Part shown: positions 23,792 through 31,438 of the stretch, piece by piece | Numbering within the stretch: position 1 is the stretch's first letter | Layout: each line of letters begins with the position of its first letter | Assembly (NCBI RefSeq): GCF_900107175.1 | Contig: NZ_FNOZ01000038.1 | Coordinates: 1 to 39,199, forward strand | From: Modestobacter sp. DSM 44400 | GTDB lineage: Bacteria > Actinomycetota > Actinomycetes > Mycobacteriales > Geodermatophilaceae | DNA: 39,199 nt | Direction of reading: 5' to 3' | Position numbers and translations under genes: made by a program | The notes under the pieces: generated by a model | Seen by the model: only the letters and a program-made list of their open reading frames with translations | The model's database searches: none | Told to the model about the DNA's origin: nothing

Positions 23792-25828
23792 TCAGTCGGC
23801 GAGTTCGGCCAGCAGTCGCGCCAGCCGGGTGCGCCGGGGGCGGACGTCGACCTCCCGGACCGCCCGGGCCAGCGCCGCTCCGCTGGCGTGCACGATCGAC
23901 AGGTGCCGCTGGGCCCGGGTGAGCGCGGTGTAGACCAGCGGCCGGGACAGCATCCCGCCGGCCTCCGGCGGGAGCACCACGACGACCCCGGGCCACTCGG
24001 AGCCCTGCGCCCGGTGCACGGTGATCGCCCAGCCGTGTTTCAGGTCCGACAGCGCCTTGCCGTTGACGTTCACCGGTCCGGAGGCGAAGGCGATGTCCAG
24101 TGATCCCTCGCCGGTGCCGGTGACCACCCCGACCTCACCGTTGGCGAAGCCGACCGGCTCCAGGTCGAGGTGGTTGGCGGTGGCCACCACCCGGTCGCCG
24201 ACGTCGAAGCCGAACACCGTTCCGTCGCCGGGGTTGAGCTTGGCCTTCAGTGCCTTGTTCAGCTCGATCGTCCCGGCCGGCCCGCGGTGCACCGGGGTGA
24301 CCACCTGGACCGCCGACGGGTCGATCTGCAGCGCCCGCGGGATGGAGTCGGTGACCAGCTGCACGACCCGCCGGGCGGCCTCGGCGCTGCCGGTGGCCGG
24401 GACGATCACCACCTCCCGGTCCGGGGACTCGACGTGCACCAGCTCCCCGCCGCGCACGCCGGTGGCCAGCCGGGCGATCGCGCCACCGGCGGCCTGGCGG
24501 TGCAGGGTGGTCAGCTCGGTGACCGGGACGACGCCGGAGTCGATCAGGTCGCCGAGCACGTGCCCGGGACCGATCGAGGGCAGCTGCGCCGGATCGCCGA
24601 CCAGCAGCAGGTGCGTGCCGTCGGAACAGGCCTCCAGCAGGGCCGCGGTCAGCTCGACGTCCAGCATCGAGGCCTCGTCGACGACCACCACGTCGGCGTC
24701 CAGCGGCCACTCCTCGTTGCGGGCGAAGCTGCCGGTCATGCCCTGGGCGCCCAGCAGCCGGTGCACGGTCACCGCGGGGTGGTCGGTCAGCTCCTCCAGC
24801 CGCTTCGCGGCCCGGCCGGTCGGGGCGGCCAGCGCCACCTCCGTGCCCTTGGCCTCCAGCAGCTTGACCAGCGAGGCCACGGTGCGGCTCTTGCCGGTGC
24901 CCGGTCCGCCGGTCAGCAACGAGACCCCCGCACCCAGCACCTGCGCGAGGGCGGCCTGCTGCGCCGGGTCCAGCCCCTTGGCCACCGACCGCACCGAGGC
25001 CGGGTCGGCGATCCGCTCGCTGGTCGCGGCCAGCCGGTGCACGTTCTCCGCGACCGCCTCCTCGGCCATGCCGTAGCGGGCCAGCGAGAGCGTGCGTGAG
25101 GCCTCGGTCCCGGTTCCCTCGCGAGCTTGCGAGTGGAGGGGAGACCGGGGTCCTTCTGCGGGCTCGGGGAGCTCGGCGTCGTCCCCGACCGCGGCCTCGG
25201 TCAGGGTTCCCTCGCGAGCTTGCGAGCGAGGGGAAGACCGGGGTCCTTCTGCGTGCTCCAGCACCTCGCCGGACTCGACGGCGGCGGCGACCGCGGCGGC
25301 CGGGTCGGCGATGCCCTCGGCCCGCAGCGCGGCGACCACCAGGTCGGCCGGCAGCACGGTGTGCCCGTCGCGGGTCGCTGTGCGCAGGGTCAGGGCCACG
25401 ATGGCCCGGCCGCGGCGGGTGTCCTGCCGGTCGGCACCGGACAGCACGGCGATGGCCAGCCGGTCGGCGTCGGCCAGGGCTACGCCGGTCAGCGACAGCA
25501 GCGCCCACGGGTCGTCGCGCAGCCGGCGGGCGGCGTCCGGTCCGAGCGCGTCGGCGGAGTTGACCGCCAGCCGGGCGTTCAGCCCCGCGCCGACCAGGAG
25601 CTCGACGACGGAGTAGGTCGGCTGCGCGGACAGGAAGGAGGAGAACAGCCGCTCGGCCCGCTGCCGGCCGACCCGGGGGAGCTTCAGCAGCCGGTCGGCG
25701 GCGACGTCGTCCGGGCTGGTGATGCCGACCGCCGGGAGATCGGCCGCCGTCCGCTTGCCCAGGCCCGGCCACAGGCCGGCCGCGCAGAAGGCGGCGAAGA
25801 CGGGGTCGCCGGCGGGTGCTGCCGTCAC
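23792..25828 (-). CDS. RecD2-like ATP-dependent 5'-3' DNA helicase (superfamily 1B)
   Basis: 678 residues from GTG 25828, whose GTGA overlaps the stop of the aldo/keto reductase gene. The N-terminal helix-hairpin-helix region (GLGKRTAADLPAVG, LLKLPRVGRQRAERLF) is typical of RecD2. The helicase core has Walker A GGPGTGKS at 307-314, Walker B VVVVDEASMLD, LLLVGDPAQLPSIGPG (motif III) and, at the C-terminus, AITVHRAQGSEW and VYTALTRAQRHLSIVH. Expected role: unwinding DNA 5' to 3' in repair, independent of RecBC. Two segments in the linker before the core (~195-210 and ~225-241) are translated copies of a palindromic DNA repeat, both containing SQAREGT. They lie outside all motifs. Confidence 0.9.
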   Translation of the reverse strand: MTAAPAGDPVFAAFCAAGLWPGLGKRTAADLPAVGITSPDDVAADRLLKLPRVGRQRAERLFSSFLSAQPTYSVVELLVGAGLNARLAVNSADALGPDAARRLRDDPWALLSLTGVALADADRLAIAVLSGADRQDTRRGRAIVALTLRTATRDGHTVLPADLVVAALRAEGIADPAAAVAAAVESGEVLEHAEGPRSSPRSQAREGTLTEAAVGDDAELPEPAEGPRSPLHSQAREGTGTEASRTLSLARYGMAEEAVAENVHRLAATSERIADPASVRSVAKGLDPAQQAALAQVLGAGVSLLTGGPGTGKSRTVASLVKLLEAKGTEVALAAPTGRAAKRLEELTDHPAVTVHRLLGAQGMTGSFARNEEWPLDADVVVVDEASMLDVELTAALLEACSDGTHLLLVGDPAQLPSIGPGHVLGDLIDSGVVPVTELTTLHRQAAGGAIARLATGVRGGELVHVESPDREVVIVPATGSAEAARRVVQLVTDSIPRALQIDPSAVQVVTPVHRGPAGTIELNKALKAKLNPGDGTVFGFDVGDRVVATANHLDLEPVGFANGEVGVVTGTGEGSLDIAFASGPVNVNGKALSDLKHGWAITVHRAQGSEWPGVVVVLPPEAGGMLSRPLVYTALTRAQRHLSIVHASGAALARAVREVDVRPRRTRLARLLAELAD
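25112..25159 (+). repeat. Dispersed palindromic repeat, intragenic copy 2
   Basis: 48 bases with GCGAGCTTGCGAG at the centre and GGGGTCCTTCTGC at the end, inside the helicase gene and read from the opposite strand as EGPRSPLHSQAREGTGT. It is 44/48 identical to the next copy. Confidence 0.85.
25205..25252 (+). repeat. Dispersed palindromic repeat, intragenic copy 3
   Basis: 48 bases in the same orientation as the copy at 25112 and in the same reading frame of the helicase, giving EGPRSSPRSQAREGTLT. The two copies are 45 bases apart. Both are multiples of three long and free of stops on the coding strand. Confidence 0.85.
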
Positions 25829-26805
25829 TGTCCGGGCCGGCGTTCGGGATACCCGGCCGGCGGGGCGGACACGTCGTCGAGCGCGGTGCAGATGGCCGGG
25901 GGCAGCCGCACGTCCTCGGCGTCCAGCGAGGCCTGCAGCTGTTGCGCCGTCCGGGCGCCGACGACGGGGGCGACCACCCCGGGCCGGTCCCGCACCCAGG
26001 CCAGCGCCACCGCCAGCGGCGTGGTGCCCAGACCCTGCGCAGCGGTGATGACCGCCTCGACCACCCGGTCGGACATGGCCGAGCGGAGACCGTCGATGAA
26101 GCCGGACCACTGCGCCGACGCCCCGCGCGAGTCGGCCGGGGTGGCGTGCCGGTACTTGCCGGTGAGTAGGCCGCGGCCCAGCGGCGACCAGGGCAGCACA
26201 CCGAGCCCGAGCGCCTCGGCGGCCGGGACGACCTCGCGCTCGATGCCGCGCTGCAGCAGCGAGTACTCCATCTGGGTGCTGACCAGCGGGGTCCGCCCGG
26301 GCCAGGCGCGCTGGTGGGTGGCGGCCTGGGCGGTCTGCCAGCCGGTGAAATTGCTGACCCCGACGTAGCGGGTCCGCCCGGAGCTCACCGCCAGGTCGCA
26401 GGCCGCCAGCGTCTCCTCGAGCGGGGTGTCGTCGTCCCAGGAGTGCAGCTGCCACAGGTCGACGTGGTCCAGGCCCAGTCGCTCCAGGGAGGCGTCCAGC
26501 GCGGCGAGCAGGTGCCCGCGGGAGGCTCCCCGCCCCATCGGCCCCGGGCCGGTGCGACCCACGGCTTTGGTGGCGACCAGCACGTCGGTCCGGGGGACGA
26601 CGTCGGCCAACAGCCGGCCGAGGGTCCGCTCGCTCTCCCCGTCGACGTAGACGTCCGCGGTGTCGACCAGCGTTCCGCCGGCGTCGACGAAGGCGGTCAG
26701 CTGCATCGCAGCCTCGTCCTCGTCGGTGTCCCGGCCCCAGGTCATGGTGCCCAGCGCGAGCCGGGAGACGACCAGACCGCTGCGTCCGAGCGCCCGCTGT
26801 TCCAC
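25825..26805 (-). CDS. Aldo/keto reductase
   Basis: 326 residues from GTG 26805. The family pattern is complete: LGRSGLVVSRLALGTMTWG, catalytic Asp and Tyr in VDTADVY, Lys in VATKAVG, His in LWQLHSWD, then YVGVSNFTGWQ and the NADPH-binding segment near the end (VAPVVGARTAQQLQASL). It is a soluble NADPH-dependent carbonyl reductase of the AKR superfamily; the substrate is unknown. It is the first gene of a two-gene unit with the RecD2-like helicase (GTGA overlap). Confidence 0.92.
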   Translation of the reverse strand: MEQRALGRSGLVVSRLALGTMTWGRDTDEDEAAMQLTAFVDAGGTLVDTADVYVDGESERTLGRLLADVVPRTDVLVATKAVGRTGPGPMGRGASRGHLLAALDASLERLGLDHVDLWQLHSWDDDTPLEETLAACDLAVSSGRTRYVGVSNFTGWQTAQAATHQRAWPGRTPLVSTQMEYSLLQRGIEREVVPAAEALGLGVLPWSPLGRGLLTGKYRHATPADSRGASAQWSGFIDGLRSAMSDRVVEAVITAAQGLGTTPLAVALAWVRDRPGVVAPVVGARTAQQLQASLDAEDVRLPPAICTALDDVSAPPAGYPERRPGQ

Positions 26806-26813
26806 GACGGGTC

Positions 26814-26819
26814 AACCTA
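26814..26819 (-). promoter_or_regulatory. -10 box upstream of the aldo/keto reductase
   Basis: TAGGTT on the minus strand lies eight bases before GTG 26805. The spacing is slightly long for a strictly leaderless start, but the motif matches the boxes of the neighbouring genes. Confidence 0.35.
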
Positions 26820-27042
26820 CCGGGGCCACGGCTCGCCCGACCGCGGAGCACACCGGTGCGGCGGGGGTCGGAAGGGGTTGGCCGATGCCGAGCTCGGGGA
26901 CGTGCGGACGCTGCCCACCCCACCCGGTGCCCCCGCGATCACCGTGGCCCGCCGTCCCGTCGGCTGAGGTCACCGGGCATCCAGGTCATCGCCGAGACGC
27001 GGCGGACGGTGCCCGTTCCGCGTCCTTCCCAGCCGCCCGCCC

Positions 27043-27048
27043 TAGGGT
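27043..27048 (+). promoter_or_regulatory. -10 box for a leaderless transcript starting at a short upstream frame
   Basis: TAGGGT is followed by seven bases and the GTG at 27056, placing the probable transcript start at the upstream frame rather than at uppP itself. Confidence 0.4.
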
Positions 27049-27055
27049 GCCTGCC

Positions 27056-27112
27056 GTGTCCCGCCAACCCGACGCCGCTCCGTCCGCCTCCGTCCCGGCC
27101 CGGCGGGACTGA
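27056..27112 (+). CDS. Short upstream reading frame (18 codons) before uppP
   Basis: GTG 27056 opens an 18-residue peptide (SRQPDAAPSASVPARRD after the start) that stops at TGA 27110-27112, three bases before the GTG of uppP. It has a -10 box just upstream, while uppP has no ribosome site of its own, so translation of uppP is probably coupled to it. The peptide has no recognisable features beyond Pro/Ala/Arg richness. Confidence 0.45.
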   Translation: MSRQPDAAPSASVPARRD

Positions 27113-27115
27113 CCC

Positions 27116-27934
27116 GTGGGCTGGTTCGAGGCCGTCGTCCTGGGCCTGGTGCAGGGGCTGACCGAGTTCATCCCGGTCTCCTCCAGCGCGCACCTGCGCA
27201 TCGTCGGCGATGCCGTCGGCTGGGACGACCCGGGCGCGGCGTTCACCGCGATCATCCAGATCGGCACCGAGCTCGCGGTGCTCCTCTACTTCCGGCGCGA
27301 CATCGTGCGAATCATCCGCGCCTGGTTGACCTCGCTGACCCACCGCGACCGGCGCAGCGACCCCGACGCCCGGATGGGCTGGCTGATCATCATCGGCAGC
27401 ATCCCGATCGTCGTCCTGGGGTTGTTGCTGCAGGACCAGATCGAGACGACGTTCCGTGACCTGCGGATCGTGGCGATCGCGCTGGTGGCCTTCTCCCTGA
27501 TCCTCTACGCCGCCGACCGGTCCAGCAGCGGCCGCCTCGAGCTCGGCGACCTCACCGTCCGCCACGGCCTCATCTACGGCGCCGCCCAGGCGCTGGCGCT
27601 CGTCCCCGGGGTGTCCCGGTCCGGCGGCACCATCACCGCCGGCCGGTTCCTGGGCTACTCCCGCGAGGCGGCCGCCCGGTACTCCTTCCTGCTGGCCATC
27701 CCCGCCGTCCTCGGGTCGGGGCTCTACCAGGTGCAGCAGTCGCTGGACGGCGGGATCGACTGGGGACCCACGCTGGTGGCGACGGTCATCTCCTTCGTCG
27801 TCGGCTACGTCGTCATCGCCTGGCTGCTGCGGTACCTGGCGCACGGCAGCTTCACGCCCTTCGTCGTCTACCGGGTGGTCCTCGGGCTGGCCCTGCTGGC
27901 GCTGGTCGGCGCGGGAGTCCTCGACCCGAACTGA
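27116..27934 (+). CDS. uppP: Undecaprenyl-diphosphatase UppP (BacA type)
   Basis: 272 residues from GTG 27116. The two signature motifs are present: [11 protein letters not shown] near the N-terminus and [11 protein letters not shown] in the middle, which form the phosphatase active site. About eight membrane helices are visible (for example [50 protein letters not shown]). The enzyme converts undecaprenyl diphosphate to the monophosphate carrier for peptidoglycan and other wall polymers, and can confer bacitracin tolerance. It stands at the head of the conserved block leading to mshC; the upstream short frame probably couples its translation. Confidence 0.95.
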   Translation: MGWFEAVVLGLVQGLTEFIPVSSSAHLRIVGDAVGWDDPGAAFTAIIQIGTELAVLLYFRRDIVRIIRAWLTSLTHRDRRSDPDARMGWLIIIGSIPIVVLGLLLQDQIETTFRDLRIVAIALVAFSLILYAADRSSSGRLELGDLTVRHGLIYGAAQALALVPGVSRSGGTITAGRFLGYSREAAARYSFLLAIPAVLGSGLYQVQQSLDGGIDWGPTLVATVISFVVGYVVIAWLLRYLAHGSFTPFVVYRVVLGLALLALVGAGVLDPN

Positions 27935-27936
27935 GG

Positions 27937-27994
27937 AACGGCCCCCTCCTCCCCACCCCTCGCACGCTCGGGGCGGTGCCCTGGAGGGGGCCGC
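27937..27994 (-). repeat. Dispersed palindromic repeat, copy 4
   Basis: Read on the minus strand it matches the copy at 33771: CCCTCCAGGGCACCGCCCC, then GAGCGTGCGAGGGGTGGGG. One base of the core differs (CGTGC for CTTGC). It starts two bases after the uppP stop codon region and ends just before the promoter of the next gene, so it may end uppP transcription. Confidence 0.7.
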
Positions 27995-27995
27995 C

Positions 27996-28001
27996 TAGGC
28001 T
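27996..28001 (+). promoter_or_regulatory. -10 box for a leaderless phosphatase transcript
   Basis: TAGGCT with a seven-base gap to GTG 28009. Confidence 0.45.
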
Positions 28002-28008
28002 CGTCCGC

Positions 28009-28710
28009 GTGACCACCGTTCTCCTGATGCGCCACGGCCGGACGACGGCCAACGCCGCCGGCGTGCTCGCCGGGTGGACCCCCGGCGTCCAGCTCGACGA
28101 GACCGGTGCCGGCCAGGTGCGGACCGTGGGCGAGCGGCTCTCCGCAGTGCCCCTGGCGGCGGTGGTCAGCAGCCCGCTCGAGCGCTGCCAGCAGACCGCA
28201 GCGGCGATGCTGGCCGGCCGCGACCTCGAGCTGCAGGTCGACGAGCGGCTGGGCGAGGCCCGCTACGGCGACTGGACCGGCCGGCCGATCAAGGAGCTGG
28301 CCAAGGAGCCGCTGTGGAAGGTGGTCCAGCAGCACCCGTCCGCCGCCGTCTTTCCTGGCCCCGACGGGGAGGGGCTGGCCCAGACCCAGGCCCGCGCGGT
28401 GGCCGCCGTCCGGGAGTGGAACGCGACACTGGGGCCGGACGCCGTCTGGCTGGCCTGCAGCCACGGCGACGTGATCAAGGCGATCCTGGCCGACGCGCTC
28501 GGCGTCCATCTGGACCAGTTCCAACGGATCGTCGTCGATCCGGCCTCGCTGTCGGTGATCACCTACACCGACACCCGGCCGTTCGTGGTCCGGGTCAACG
28601 ACACCGGCGGCGACGTGTCGGCGCTGATCCCGCCGAAGAAGAAGCGGCGCGGACGGCGGGCGGCGAGTTCCGACGCCGTCGTCGGTGGCGGGGCCGGCAC
28701 CCCGGCCTGA
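28009..28710 (+). CDS. Histidine phosphatase, MSMEG_4193-type putative phosphomutase
   Basis: 233 residues from GTG 28009, placed seven bases after a -10 box. LLMRHGRTTANAAGVLAGW carries the phospho-acceptor His of the RHG motif; SSPLERCQQTA, the acid residue in LGEARYGDWTG, and the second catalytic His in ACSHGDVIKAILAD complete the fold. A basic Lys/Arg tail (PPKKKRRGRR) follows. The actinobacterial subfamily named after MSMEG_4193 sits, as here, directly before DUF3090 and SCO1664-type genes and near mshC. The substrate is unknown. Confidence 0.9.
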   Translation: MTTVLLMRHGRTTANAAGVLAGWTPGVQLDETGAGQVRTVGERLSAVPLAAVVSSPLERCQQTAAAMLAGRDLELQVDERLGEARYGDWTGRPIKELAKEPLWKVVQQHPSAAVFPGPDGEGLAQTQARAVAAVREWNATLGPDAVWLACSHGDVIKAILADALGVHLDQFQRIVVDPASLSVITYTDTRPFVVRVNDTGGDVSALIPPKKKRRGRRAASSDAVVGGGAGTPA

Positions 28711-28745
28711 TCGGCTGGCCGCACCTGCGCGGCCCCTGGTCCGCG

Positions 28746-28751
28746 TAACCT
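28746..28751 (+). promoter_or_regulatory. -10 box for a leaderless DUF3090 transcript
   Basis: TAACCT with a six-base gap to GTG 28758. Confidence 0.45.
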
Positions 28752-28757
28752 GAGCGC

Positions 28758-29309
28758 GTGCCCCGTCAGGTCTTCCATTTCGACCGTCCCAGCCGATTCG
28801 TCGCGGGGACCGTCGGCCAGCCCGGCGACCGCACGTTCTACCTGCAGGCCGCCGACGGAGGCGGCCGGACGATCAGCGTCGCGCTGGAGAAGTCGCAGGT
28901 CCAGGTGCTGGCCGAGCGGATGAGCGAGCTGCTCGACGAGGTCGCCACCCGGGCGACCGTGCTCGTGCCGCCCGACGTCGAGGTCGACGACCTCGAGCCG
29001 CTCACCGCGCCGGTGGACGAGGAGTTCCGGGTCGCCGCGATGGGTCTGGCCTGGGACGGCGAGGCCGACGCGGTCGTCGTCGAGGCCGTGGCAGCCGGCG
29101 AGGAGCCGGTCGAGGAGGACGCCATCCTCTCCGACAGCGAGGAGGGGCCCGACGCGCTGCGCGTGATCATCACCCCGGCCGCGGCGCGGGCCTTCGTGGC
29201 CCGGGCCCGCCGGGTGGTCGCCGCCGGCCGGCCGGCCTGCCCGCTGTGCTCGCTGCCGCTGGACCCGGCGGGCCACGTGTGCCCGCGGCAGAACGGCTAC
29301 CGGCGCTGA
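28758..29309 (+). CDS. DUF3090-family protein
   Basis: 183 residues from GTG 28758, six bases after a -10 box. FHFDRPSRFVAGTVGQPGDRT at the N-terminus and a Cys-rich C-terminus (CPLCSLPLDPAGHVCPRQNG, a probable metal-binding ribbon of three Cys and one His) are the family hallmarks. Function unknown. The gene is nearly always linked to the SCO1664-type gene, which starts 16 bases downstream here, and to mshC, so a role connected to thiol or cofactor metabolism has been suspected; that is inference from gene order. Confidence 0.9.
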   Translation: MPRQVFHFDRPSRFVAGTVGQPGDRTFYLQAADGGGRTISVALEKSQVQVLAERMSELLDEVATRATVLVPPDVEVDDLEPLTAPVDEEFRVAAMGLAWDGEADAVVVEAVAAGEEPVEEDAILSDSEEGPDALRVIITPAAARAFVARARRVVAAGRPACPLCSLPLDPAGHVCPRQNGYRR

Positions 29310-29325
29310 TCGTGGTCCTCCTCCG

Positions 29326-30120
29326 ATGAGCGAACAGCCCGAGCACGAGGACGGCGACGTCGTCGAGCTCGACCTGGGCGGTTTCGACCACGGCGACCGC
29401 CGCCCGCCCGCGGACGACGCCGAGGTCGCCACCCTGCTGGCCGAGGGCGAGCTGGACCTCGAGGGCCGGCTGCTGGACGCCAGCAACGTGACCCTGATCG
29501 GTGCCATCCGCACCGACACCCTGGCCAGGGAGTGCGTCTACAAGCCGGTCGCGGGCGAACGGCCGCTGTGGGACTTCCCCGACGGAACCCTCGCCGGCCG
29601 GGAGATCAGCGCCCACCTGGTGTCCGAGGCGACCGGCTGGCGCGTCGTGCCGCCCACGGTGCTGCGCGACGGTCCGTTCGGCTTTGGCATGGTGCAGCTC
29701 TGGATGGACGCCGACCCGGGGATCGACCTCGCCGAGTTCGTCCGCCGCGACGACCCCGGGCTGCGCCGGATGGCGGTGTTCGACGCGGTCGTGAACAACG
29801 CCGACCGCAAGGGCGGACACATCATTCCGATGGCCGACGGGCACGTGTACGGCGTCGACCACGGCATCTGCTTCTCCGTCGACCCGAAGCTGCGCACCCT
29901 GCTGTGGCGCTGGGCCGGCAAGCCGCTGCCCGTGGCGGCGCTGGCGGTGCTGGAACGGCTGGACGCCGACCTCCGCGGCGACCTGGGCGAGCAGCTGCAC
30001 GAGCACCTCACCCGGCGCGAGGTGCGGCGGACCCAGCAGCGCGTTGCCGAGTTGTTGCGCACCCAGCTGCACCCCGAGCCCTCGGGTGACTGGCCGGCGC
30101 TGCCGTGGCCCCCCTTCTGA
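29326..30120 (+). CDS. SCO1664-family protein (PI3/PI4-kinase-like fold)
   Basis: 264 residues, ATG start. A Lys in CVYKPVAGERPLWDF is the likely ATP-contacting residue; DAVVNNADRKGGHII resembles the HxxDRxxxN catalytic loop of the lipid/protein-kinase-like superfamily, and YGVDHGICF the metal-binding motif. Similar domains occur in HipA-like kinases and PI4-kinase-like proteins. The substrate is unknown. It is likely translated from the same transcript as DUF3090, with a 16-base gap and CTCCTCCGATG before the start. Confidence 0.88.
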   Translation: MSEQPEHEDGDVVELDLGGFDHGDRRPPADDAEVATLLAEGELDLEGRLLDASNVTLIGAIRTDTLARECVYKPVAGERPLWDFPDGTLAGREISAHLVSEATGWRVVPPTVLRDGPFGFGMVQLWMDADPGIDLAEFVRRDDPGLRRMAVFDAVVNNADRKGGHIIPMADGHVYGVDHGICFSVDPKLRTLLWRWAGKPLPVAALAVLERLDADLRGDLGEQLHEHLTRREVRRTQQRVAELLRTQLHPEPSGDWPALPWPPF

Positions 30121-30217
30121 GGCTGCTGGCGCGGCGGGTGTGCGGTTGTCGGGGTGTCGACGACCGCTGAAGGACCGGGAAGTGCACAAGGGCGGGTCGC
30201 CGAGGGACCATGATCGC

Positions 30218-30604
30218 GTGCCGCACCGCAGCCGCCTGGCCATCCTGCTGCTCGACCTCCCGCCCGATCAGCACGCCGCCGGCCGGGACTTCTGGTCCGC
30301 GGCGACCGGGCGCTCGGCCAAGACCGACCCCACGGACGACAAGTGGAGCTCGCTCGGCTCGTTCGCCGGCGGGTTCCACGTCGAGGTGCAGCGCACCGGC
30401 GCCGGTACGCCACCCCGCTGGCACGTCGACATCGAGACCGACGACATCCCGGCCGAGGTCGCCCGGCTGGAGGCCCTGGGTGCCCGCCGGCTGGCCGACA
30501 TGGGCAGCTTCTGGCAGCTGACCGACCCGGCCGGGCTGGTGTTCTGTGTGGTCGGCATCCAGACCCGCGAGGAGTTCGAGCGGCACGCCACCACCTGGCC
30601 GTGA
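30218..30604 (+). CDS. VOC-superfamily (glyoxalase-like) protein
   Basis: 128 residues from GTG 30218; the frame is open to 30044 but the extension is Cys/Arg-rich and overlaps the previous gene. Two beta-alpha-beta units are recognisable: LAILLLDLPPDQHAAGRDFW, with FHVEVQRTGAG; and RWHVDIETDDIPAEVARLEALGA, ending SFWQLTDPAGLVFCVV. These match Glyoxalase_6-type proteins. His in WHVDI and Glu/Asp positions could hold a metal ion. The reaction cannot be predicted: the superfamily includes glyoxalases, dioxygenases and resistance proteins. Confidence 0.8.
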   Translation: MPHRSRLAILLLDLPPDQHAAGRDFWSAATGRSAKTDPTDDKWSSLGSFAGGFHVEVQRTGAGTPPRWHVDIETDDIPAEVARLEALGARRLADMGSFWQLTDPAGLVFCVVGIQTREEFERHATTWP

Positions 30605-30612
30605 CCCGGGGC

Positions 30613-31330
30613 CTACTCGAGCGTGACCGACGCCAGCAGCGCATCCGCCTTGTCCGCGTCGCCCTCGACGACCACTGCGCTGAGCGGCAGCCGCCGCCAG
30701 GCCATGAGCAGCAGGTCACCGGCCGGGCCGGTCAGGGTGTGCGCGGGAGCGGCATCGGCGTCGGGAAACCCGACGCGCTCGGCGCCGGCGTCGGTCGCAC
30801 GGAAGACCACCGGGAAGACGCCGGTCGGGACCCGCCCGGGAACGCCGCCGGCACCATCAGCTCCAGCCACTCGTCGAGCCCGTCCAGTGCCACCTCGGCA
30901 GGAATGCCGGTGACCCGGCCGAGTACCTGCTCTGCGTCCACCCGGTGCACGGTGCCCTCCTGGGCCTGTCGCCGGAGCACGAAGGCGACGTCCTGCTGGG
31001 GCGCCCACGTCCACACCGGGTCGGTCGGCCCGGCACGGGTGAGGGCGTCGGTCAGCTCGCGGGACCGCTCTGCGGCCCGGTCCAGCAGCGACTCGTCGCC
31101 GGGCGGGCCGGCGCGGGGTGGCCCGCCGGCGACGTGGCGCTGGTGCGTACGAGCCAGCCCCAGAAGTGCTGCACCTCGCCCAGGTGCCAGACCAGGTCGG
31201 CCAGGTCCCACTCCGGGCAGCCGGGCACCCGGGGGCGCCAGCCGTGCTGCTGCCGGGCCGCCGCCGCCGCGGCCGCGGCGAACCGGGCGTTCTCCTCGTG
31301 CAGGGTCGCCAGGTACGCGTCGCGGTCCAT
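30613..31330 (-). pseudogene. TIGR03083-type mycothiol-dependent enzyme gene, broken by two frameshifts
   Basis: ATG 31330 has an excellent ribosome site (GGAGGA) and opens MDRDAYLATLHEENARFAAAA, then PGCPEWDLADLVWHLGEVQHFW, the metal-binding DinB-like start of maleylpyruvate-isomerase-type, mycothiol-dependent enzymes. Near 31100 the match moves to another frame (DESLLDRAAERSRELTDAL, WAPQQDVAFVLRRQAQEGTV-like and HRVDAEQVLG). Near 30838 it moves again (RVPTGVFPVVFRATDAGAERV to the stop at 30613). Both shifts fit loss of one base in a G/C run. It is either a recent pseudogene or contains two assembly errors. It lies divergently beside mshC, which makes mycothiol. Confidence 0.75.
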
Positions 31331-31426
31331 CGTTCCTCCTCGGGTGGGCACCGATCCAGCCGTCGGTCGGCAACCTACGGCCGGGCACCGAACGGGCCGC
31401 TCGCCGTCCCTGTCGATGCCCGGCTC

Positions 31427-31432
31427 TAGGCT
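31427..31432 (+). promoter_or_regulatory. -10 box for a leaderless mshC transcript
   Basis: TAGGCT with a six-base gap to GTG 31439. Confidence 0.45.
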
Positions 31433-31438
31433 CGACCC

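Noticed and set aside
26820..27042. Extra gene between the aldo/keto reductase and uppP
   Set aside because: Frames are open but lack start signals and recognisable sequence; only the 18-codon frame at 27056 has support.
29170..30243. 357-codon minus-strand frame opposite the SCO1664-type gene
   Set aside because: Antisense composition; the plus-strand kinase-like motifs are clear.
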